From CAYMDJ01 sp964537525 (GTDB lineage Archaea; Aenigmatarchaeota; Aenigmatarchaeia; QMZP01): a stretch of DNA of 18,100 bases. Made by a program: the position numbers and the translations under genes. The stretch covers positions 1-18,100 of the forward strand of contig CAZIAB010000015.1 of assembly GCA_964537525.1 (NCBI GenBank). Reading direction: 5' to 3'. The notes below the pieces were generated by a model. The model saw nothing but the letters and a program-made list of their open reading frames with translations. It made no database searches and had not been told where the DNA came from. Positions 13,510 through 18,100 of the stretch are shown here, one piece after another (positions within the stretch are counted from its first letter, which is position 1; the number at the start of each line of letters is the position of its first letter).

Positions 13510-14157
13510 TCAGATTATCCTGACAGTTATGTAATTAGTGACCAGTGGGAGCGGTGAGGCACCCGGGTCCTCTGTGCGCTTGTCGAATTCCAGCATTATC
13601 CTTCCTGTCCCGTTGACCGCCTCAGAGCATCCTGCGTCTGGACAGATGGCTATCCTGTATCCCCGGGTCTCGCTCCTGAGCTCCCTGTAGTGGAGGCTGA
13701 TTGTGAGCAGCTTCCCAGCGCCGGAGTCCTGCCCTGTGAGGGTTATCACCCTCGGCTCGTCCTCCCCGTACACGCCAACGGCGCTGGTGTTGTCAGTCTC
13801 TATGGGTATCTCTATCCCTCCGGTAATGGTGTTGCAGGCGGTCTTGTTGCAGAGCATGTCCAGGCTGGAAAAGAAATCCAACATTATCGTGTTGTTGTCT
13901 CCCCCAGGATAATCCGCGCCCTCTATCCTGAGAATCCCGCTGGGTATGTCCAGGGTGTATTCACCAGAGCCGGAATTCGCGAGCTCCACTATCCTGTCGC
14001 TGAGCTCGAGGATGAACCTCTCCACTGTCGTGTATTCGGTGATTGCCGCATTCCTCTCTATTATGGGCACGGCCCACATATAGGCTGCCCCCACGAGGCC
14101 CATAATGACCACCGTAAGGAGAACGATGGAGAGCGCCTGCATCTGCCCCCTTCTCAT
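13510..14157 (-). CDS. Type IV pilin-like protein (215 aa)
   Basis: Begins MRRGQMQALS, then a hydrophobic helix (about residues 8-32, VGAAYMWAVPII), matching a prepilin with a basic-Gly cleavage point. The exported part is rich in beta-type sequence, with two Cys pairs (CNKTAC; CPDAGC) likely to form disulfides and NKT, NTS and NGT sequons. The size suggests a minor or adhesive pilin. ATG 14157 is about 27 bases from ATTAATA at 14181-14187, so the mRNA is probably leaderless. It is the middle one of three pilin-like genes, and it is separated from the upstream pilin by the structured region 14163-14428. Confidence 0.75.
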   Translation of the reverse strand: MRRGQMQALSIVLLTVVIMGLVGAAYMWAVPIIERNAAITEYTTVERFILELSDRIVELANSGSGEYTLDIPSGILRIEGADYPGGDNNTIMLDFFSSLDMLCNKTACNTITGGIEIPIETDNTSAVGVYGEDEPRVITLTGQDSGAGKLLTISLHYRELRSETRGYRIAICPDAGCSEAVNGTGRIMLEFDKRTEDPGASPLPLVTNYITVRII

Positions 14158-14180
14158 GATTAATATTTGTGGCCGGTTCT

Positions 14181-14240
14181 ATTAATACCTCGGCTTACGA
14201 GAGTCTCCCGACATCTGCAAGCCGAGAAGCAACAAGCAAA
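14181..14240 (-). promoter_or_regulatory. Palindrome plus TATA promoter element, copy 2
   Basis: CTCGGCTT (14189-14196) and AAGCCGAG (14219-14226) are perfect eight-base arms. On the minus strand GTAAGCCGAG runs straight into TATTAATA, as in copy 1, and the TTTTGCTT tract also lies upstream of the distal arm. The two promoters are nearly alike in layout, although the loop sequences differ. Confidence 0.6.
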
Positions 14241-14421
14241 ATTTACAATTGTGTTTTTTGGTTAAGTCTTGTCTCTTCTATTATGTTGTGACAAGAGATC
14301 AGCGTCTCACACTGCAAGGGGCGCTGAGACGTCTCTGCGACAACATCATTGGAGACGCAGACATCTCTTCATTCAATACAACGATGAGATGAAGACTTTG
14401 CAGAAGCTGTAGCTCTCGTAA
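14195..14421. repeat. Hairpin-rich region bounded by inverted repeats
   Basis: TTACGAGAG (14195-14203) and CTCTCGTAA (14413-14421) are perfect nine-base inverted repeats enclosing several smaller hairpins: TCTTGTC/GACAAGA (14267-14273, 14290-14296), CGTCTCA/TGAGACG (14303-14309, 14325-14331), TCTGCG/CGCAGA (14334-14339, 14356-14361) and CATCTC/GAGATG (14362-14367, 14386-14391). GTCTC or GAGAC recurs throughout. On the minus strand it follows the pilin stop, so it would form the 3' end of the pilin mRNA. No coding sequence is seen. Confidence 0.6.
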
Positions 14422-14428
14422 AGAAAGG

Positions 14429-14839
14429 TTAAGGACAATACACGTTAACGGTAGTGACGCCGGCTGCCGTTCCCACTGATACCGTGTGCGTCCCTGCGGT
14501 ACACGTTCCCCCGCAGTCATATGCATCTATAAGTATTGCTGCCTCACCGGGGCTGATATCGATATTTGATTTTGTAACACCGTCTCCGTCAACCTGCGCA
14601 ACTGTAAAGTCCTCAGTAACCAAAGACTGCTGGCCAGTGTTCGTTACCTGGGCTGTTATTATATTATTGTCTGACGCATCCTTGACGCAGAAAACCATGC
14701 CTGCGTCCATCCTGAAGCTGGAGCCCGTGTAGGTGAAGAGGTAGCCCTGGAGGAAAGTGAATGCGGCGCCCGCAAGAGCGACCGTTATCAGCAACAGTAT
14801 TATTATGGATACGATGGGGGTTATTCCCTTTCTCATCAT
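14429..14839 (-). CDS. Type IV pilin, probable major subunit
   Basis: A 136-residue prepilin. Basic-Gly MMRKG is followed by ITPIVSIIILLL and more hydrophobic residues to about position 30, as in archaeal pilin_N-type proteins, where a peptidase cuts after the Gly. The mature domain is rich in Thr, Ser and Val and has four cysteines (C51, C113, C117, C135), the middle two in DCGGTCTAG. It is the shortest pilin here and has the strongest separate promoter: TATATAAA at 14869-14876, plus a GGGTG site just before the start. This fits an abundant subunit, which is inference. The first ATG (14839) and the next one (14836) are equally possible. Confidence 0.85.
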   Translation of the reverse strand: MMRKGITPIVSIIILLLITVALAGAAFTFLQGYLFTYTGSSFRMDAGMVFCVKDASDNNIITAQVTNTGQQSLVTEDFTVAQVDGDGVTKSNIDISPGEAAILIDAYDCGGTCTAGTHTVSVGTAAGVTTVNVYCP

Positions 14840-14868
14840 GACACCCTTTATTATTTTGGTCGTATATC

Positions 14869-14876
14869 TATATAAA
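14869..14876 (-). promoter_or_regulatory. TATA box of the probable major pilin gene
   Basis: Minus-strand TTTATATA, about 33 bases before ATG 14839. It lies at the very end of the intergenic gap, six bases from the stop of the coiled-coil gene. Confidence 0.65.
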
Positions 14877-14881
14877 CTATC

Positions 14882-15334
14882 CTACCTTCCAAGCGAGCTG
14901 TATCTCGACTGGGTATACGACCTCTTGAGCCTGTTCTCTATGGTCCCCATGCTGGACAGGAGCGCCTGGTTCGCCTCCATTGACCTCTTGGTGTAGTCAA
15001 CCAGTTCATCCATCTTGCTCGTGAGCGGCTGCATCATGTCCCTGGATATCCCCGCGACTGTCTCCTCCGCGGCCGATGCCTTGAGCAGGTCAAGGAACTC
15101 GTTCATGCTGGATATAAGCTGGTCAATCTTTCCCGGGACCTTTGATAGCTCGTTCCTGAGCTCCGCGTCCGACTTCACCACGTCGGCGACAATCCTCTGG
15201 TTGGATTTTATGAGGTCTATTATCTGCTCTATCAGCTTGTTGACCTCTGAAGAAGATGTCTTTTCCACCTGGCTTATCCTTTTCTCAAGGCGCCTTATGG
15301 GCGATGCGGGCACGTCTTCGTAATCATCATCCAT
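14882..15334 (-). CDS. Coiled-coil protein of the pilus locus
   Basis: A 150-residue soluble protein. The first ten residues are acidic (MDDDYEDV). The rest is almost wholly helical with heptad-like spacing (LEKRISQVEK, VNKLIEQIIDLIKS, KIDQLISSMNEFLDLL, MDELVDYTKRSMEA), so it probably forms coiled-coil oligomers. It has no membrane segment or Cys. It lies 42 bases upstream of the pilin gene. Archaellum operons carry FlaC/D/E coiled-coil proteins in a comparable position, so a role in assembly or control is possible, but there is no sequence match I can defend. TTTAAATAT just upstream (about 15353-15361) is centred near -26, so the mRNA is probably leaderless. Confidence 0.75.
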   Translation of the reverse strand: MDDDYEDVPASPIRRLEKRISQVEKTSSSEVNKLIEQIIDLIKSNQRIVADVVKSDAELRNELSKVPGKIDQLISSMNEFLDLLKASAAEETVAGISRDMMQPLTSKMDELVDYTKRSMEANQALLSSMGTIENRLKRSYTQSRYSSLGR

Positions 15335-15357
15335 GAATATAATTATTGTCCGGATAT

Positions 15358-16164
15358 TTAAACTACCTGCTGCCCGGGCTTCCTTGCAACCACGATGAAC
15401 AGCTGCCCTGCGTAGTAAAAGGGCTTGGTGTCGCTTGCCCTATTTTCAAATGACCTCATCAGAGAAACCAGCCATCCCCTCCTCCATAACCACTTATCTG
15501 CCCTCTCTGACTTCAGGGAGGGGAAGATGAAGCAGCCGACCCTCTTCTCTATGGCGAAGCCAGACCTCCTGAGGAGGGATTCCCAAACCCATGGTGGATG
15601 CTTCAGGTAGGGAAGGCTTTCCCTCTTTACGCTGATTTTCCTGAATAATGATTTGACTTTGTTGAGTGGGTAGTCATCAAAGACCGACATTATAGTGGTC
15701 CACCTGTAGAGGTTGGGGACAGAGAGTATAAGAATCCCCCCGGGTTTGAGATGGCGGAAGAGGTTGTCAGCGATTGGGAGGAAATCGTCCGTGTACATCA
15801 CGGAGTCCAGTGCAAGGATTATGTCAAACTTTCTTTTGGTTTTGAAATCCTCTGTGGTGGAGACCTCTGCATCCAGCCAGACCGCCTCCCTTCTCGCCCA
15901 CTCCCTTGCCGTCTCTATGGATTTCCCCGAGACGTCTATCGCCTTAACGTCAGCGCCTTCTTTTGCAAAAAGGACTGAGAATATCCCGGAGCCGCAACCT
16001 GCATCAAGAATCATCTTTCCACTCGGGTTTCCGACAATCCTCTTTACGTGGTTCAGCTTAAGGACTCGGCCGGGAGCCTTCCAATCCTTACCGGTTTCCA
16101 TCTCGTCCTGGTAGTCGTAAGTATCAAAGTAGGATTCGTATTTCTCCCTCGTCCGGCTGTCCAT
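15358..16164 (-). CDS. Class I SAM-dependent methyltransferase
   Basis: A 268-residue protein from ATG 16164. Motif I is MILDAGCGSGIFS, then VKAIDVSGKSIE (acidic end of strand 2), DIILALDSVMYTDDFL (motif for strand 4) and LKPGGILILSVPN (strand 5). This is the UbiE/Coq5-like layout of small-molecule methyltransferases, which move a methyl group from S-adenosylmethionine. The substrate is not readable. An in-frame GTG-type start 51 bases upstream would add a hydrophobic stretch typical of non-coding sequence, so I reject it. It lies between the thermosome gene and the pilus locus. Its stop falls in the promoter of the coiled-coil gene. Confidence 0.87.
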   Translation of the reverse strand: MDSRTREKYESYFDTYDYQDEMETGKDWKAPGRVLKLNHVKRIVGNPSGKMILDAGCGSGIFSVLFAKEGADVKAIDVSGKSIETAREWARREAVWLDAEVSTTEDFKTKRKFDIILALDSVMYTDDFLPIADNLFRHLKPGGILILSVPNLYRWTTIMSVFDDYPLNKVKSLFRKISVKRESLPYLKHPPWVWESLLRRSGFAIEKRVGCFIFPSLKSERADKWLWRRGWLVSLMRSFENRASDTKPFYYAGQLFIVVARKPGQQVV

Positions 16165-16206
16165 GAGAAAGAAGAGAAAAAAAGAAATAAAACAGTATAG
16201 GTCGCC

Positions 16207-16225
16207 AAAAAACAAGGCGGCCTTG
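16207..16225 (-). terminator. Probable terminator of the thermosome gene
   Basis: On the minus strand the palindrome CAAGGCCGCCTTG is followed at once by TTTTTT, eight bases past the thermosome stop. A T-run after a GC-rich palindrome fits an archaeal terminator. Confidence 0.5.
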
Positions 16226-16232
16226 AAGGAAA

Positions 16233-17891
16233 TCAGTATTCGCCCATTCCGCCCGGTGGCATGCCGCCCATTCCGCCCGGTGGCATTGCAGGCATCTTGT
16301 CACCAGAGCCTGAGGATATCATGTCATCAATCCTCAGAATCATCTCCGCAGCCTCTGCAGCTGACTTTATTGCCTGGAGCTTTATCTTCAGGGGCTCTAT
16401 GACACCCGCCCTGTGCATGTCAACTATCTTTCCTGAGAACACGTCCAGTCCGGAGTTTAGCTCCTTCTTGTCGTGGCTTGCCCTCAGGGCAGCGAGCTTG
16501 TCTATGGGGTCGAGGCCTGCGTTCTCTGCAAGCGTCCTCGGGACTGACTCTATCGCGTCTGCGAATGCCATGACGGCGAGCTGCTCCCTTCCGCTGAATG
16601 TGTCTGCGTATTTCCTCAGTCCCCTTGCAACCTCTATCTCTGACGCTCCGCCGCCGGGAACTATCTTCTTGAGCTCTAGCGCGGAAGCGATTCCCTTTAT
16701 CGCGTCCTCCATTGCACGCTCCACCTCGTCAACGACGTGCTCTGTTCCCCCCCTTATGAGGATTGTAACGGCCTTGGGCGTCTTGCATTCCTCGACGAAT
16801 ATCATCTCGTCACCGGCGACCTTCCTCTCTGCAACGATGCCTGCATATCCCAGGTCGCTCTTTGAGAGGTCCTTGAGGTTCGTCACGATGGCTGCGCCTG
16901 TCGCTCTCGCGAGGGCCTCCATATCGGATTTCTTGACCCTCCTTGCCGCGAGTATGCCTGCCTTGGCAAGGAAGTGCTGCGCAGTGTCGTCTATTCCCTT
17001 CTGGCAGAACAGAACGTTTGCCCCGGATTTTATGACCCTGTCAACCATGTTCCTGAGCATGCTCTCCTGCTGGTCAAGGAACATCTGCATCTTCTCCGGG
17101 GAGTCGATGCTTATCTTGGTGTCCCCTTCGAGCTCCTTCACCTCGAGGGCAGAATCGACAAGGGCGACCCTTGCCTTATCAATCCTCTTCGGCATGGAAG
17201 AGTGGACTACCTCCTTGTCTATCAATATCCCGTTTATCATCTTGGTGTCATTGATGGAGCCTCCTTCCTTCTTCTCCATCTTTATGTTGTCTGTGTCTAT
17301 CTCTGCCTCGCCGTCCCTGACGTCGGCGATCTTCTTTATTGCCTGGACGGCTATCGAGGCAAGCTCCTCAGATGCCTTTTCGGCGGACTTTCCTGTCATT
17401 GCCGTTTCTGCAATCTTCTGGAGGGTTTTCTCTTCGCTTATGTCAACCGCGATAGAATTCCTGTTAAGAATCTCTATGGCCTTTGCCTTTGCCATCCTGA
17501 AGCCCTTCGTGATGACCGTGGGATGTATCTCCTGGTCAAGCATGTCCTCTGACTTCTTTAGCAGCTCTCCTGCGAGAAGGACTGCTGTCGTTGTTCCATC
17601 CCCGACCGCCTTGTCTTGTGTCTTTGCAATCTCTACCATCATCTTCGCGGACGGGTGCTCTATCTGCATCTCATTCAGTATGGTTGCGCCGTCATTCGTT
17701 ATTACGACGTCCCCCAAGGAGTCAACGAGCATCTTGTCCATGCCCTTAGGCCCGAGCGTGGTCTTTACCGTGTCAGCAACCGCCCTTGCCGCTGCTATGT
17801 TCATCCTCTGGGCATCCCTGCCCCTGCTCCTGAACGTGCCCTCAGGCACTATAAGGACCGGCTGTCCCCCAATCTGTCCCATTTGCGTCAT
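16233..17891 (-). CDS. thsA: Thermosome subunit (group II chaperonin)
   Basis: A 552-residue full-length thermosome subunit. The equatorial motifs are LGPKGMDKML (46-55), NDGATIL (66-72) and GDGTTTAV (97-104), which includes the catalytic Asp for ATP hydrolysis, plus VPGGGASE (411-418). The apical domain contains the helical protrusion typical of group II chaperonins. The C-terminus has repeated GGM/PPGGM, as in archaeal thermosomes. Subunits form a double ring that folds proteins in the cytosol. ATG 17891 follows GAGGTGAT by six bases. A single subunit gene is seen here, so homo- or hetero-ring composition cannot be decided. Confidence 0.97.
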   Translation of the reverse strand: MTQMGQIGGQPVLIVPEGTFRSRGRDAQRMNIAAARAVADTVKTTLGPKGMDKMLVDSLGDVVITNDGATILNEMQIEHPSAKMMVEIAKTQDKAVGDGTTTAVLLAGELLKKSEDMLDQEIHPTVITKGFRMAKAKAIEILNRNSIAVDISEEKTLQKIAETAMTGKSAEKASEELASIAVQAIKKIADVRDGEAEIDTDNIKMEKKEGGSINDTKMINGILIDKEVVHSSMPKRIDKARVALVDSALEVKELEGDTKISIDSPEKMQMFLDQQESMLRNMVDRVIKSGANVLFCQKGIDDTAQHFLAKAGILAARRVKKSDMEALARATGAAIVTNLKDLSKSDLGYAGIVAERKVAGDEMIFVEECKTPKAVTILIRGGTEHVVDEVERAMEDAIKGIASALELKKIVPGGGASEIEVARGLRKYADTFSGREQLAVMAFADAIESVPRTLAENAGLDPIDKLAALRASHDKKELNSGLDVFSGKIVDMHRAGVIEPLKIKLQAIKSAAEAAEMILRIDDMISSGSGDKMPAMPPGGMGGMPPGGMGEY

Positions 17892-17965
17892 TACTAATCA
17901 CCTCTTTTGAATTTTGAATATGATGAACCAAATGAATTTGATTCAGAATAACATTATATAATTAA

Positions 17966-17973
17966 TATATAAA
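17966..17973 (-). promoter_or_regulatory. TATA box of the thermosome gene
   Basis: Minus-strand TTTATATA after GAAAGC, about 80 bases before ATG 17891, so the mRNA probably has a leader of roughly 50 bases, unlike the leaderless genes nearby. Confidence 0.65.
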
Positions 17974-18053
17974 GCTTTCTCTGGGCACCGGACACAAACC
18001 GGCATTAAGCATGGTTTTTAGTTGTCTTGTTTGTGAATTGTGGTTTGCCTGTT

Positions 18054-18100
18054 CTATAACAATCTTCTGACTTCTCCCAGGACCCTCGGGTTAAGGGATA
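18054..18100 (-). CDS. C-terminal end of an unidentified gene (partial)
   Basis: The last 14 full codons of the minus strand at the window edge read LNPRVLGEVRRLL and then TAG at 18056-18054, using the CTG, AGG and GTC codons common in the other genes. The fragment is too short for a product call and could be chance; another frame in the same bases stays open longer. Confidence 0.35.
   Translation of the reverse strand, partial: SLNPRVLGEVRRLL

Noticed and set aside
14195..14421. Box C/D or H/ACA guide RNA
   Set aside because: No properly placed RUGAUGA/CUGA box pair or ACA tail was found on either strand.
9170..15334. Archaellum operon
   Set aside because: No FlaG, FlaF or FlaH gene or typical archaellin is present, and the platform protein is split into two genes.
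16261..17910. 549-codon open frame on the plus strand opposite the thermosome gene
   Set aside because: It is the antisense shadow of a strongly recognised thermosome gene. The translation is low-complexity Ser/Ala/Phe and has no family motif.

Overview
The window is archaeal DNA. The evidence is a group II chaperonin (thermosome), a class I lysyl-tRNA synthetase tail, a type IV pilus-like ATPase with two platform proteins and pilin-like proteins, TATA-box promoters about 26 bases ahead of leaderless starts, GTGAT/GGTGAT ribosome binding sites, and tRNA genes carrying bulge-helix-bulge (BHB) introns. The host cannot be named. T-loop tRNA introns are mostly known from Thermoproteales and some tiny (ARMAN/DPANN-type) archaea, and the small pilus-like set would fit the latter, but this is a weak inference.

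Layout. 1-207 is the end of lysyl-tRNA synthetase (+). 318-3379 is a more AT-rich stretch with a GT4 glycosyltransferase (+), a GH37 trehalase (-), a cold-shock protein (+) and a small acidic unknown protein (+). 3390-3836 holds two tandem minus-strand tRNA genes, tRNA-Arg(TCT) and tRNA-Pro(GGG), each interrupted twice, at 37/38 and at 59/60. 3946-5240 is an M29-type aminopeptidase followed by a small unknown protein (+). From 5232 to 17891 every gene is on the minus strand. Read in the direction of transcription they are: thermosome, SAM methyltransferase, coiled-coil protein, pilin, two more pilin-like proteins, secretion ATPase, two T2SSF platform proteins, polyprenol-kinase-like membrane protein, degenerate RimK-like ATP-grasp protein, MscS-type channel, an unknown protein with formylglutamate-amidohydrolase-like motifs, and a GNAT acetyltransferase. 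A 14-codon fragment of another gene may end at 18054.

How the genes work together. The region 9170-15334 encodes the core of a pilus-like or Tad/Epd-like surface filament machine: three proteins with a basic-Gly then hydrophobic prepilin N-terminus, one motor ATPase, and two separate TadB/TadC-like membrane proteins instead of one fused FlaJ. Transcription is broken up by internal promoters. Two pilin-like genes share a palindrome lying directly against the TATA box. Two intergenic regions (10115-10239 and 14163-14428) are full of perfect hairpins. The first is flanked by a 12-base direct repeat that copies the start of the downstream platform gene.

The most notable content is the pair of doubly interrupted tRNA genes, then the structured intergenic elements of the pilus locus and the ATP-grasp protein that has lost its metal-binding residues.
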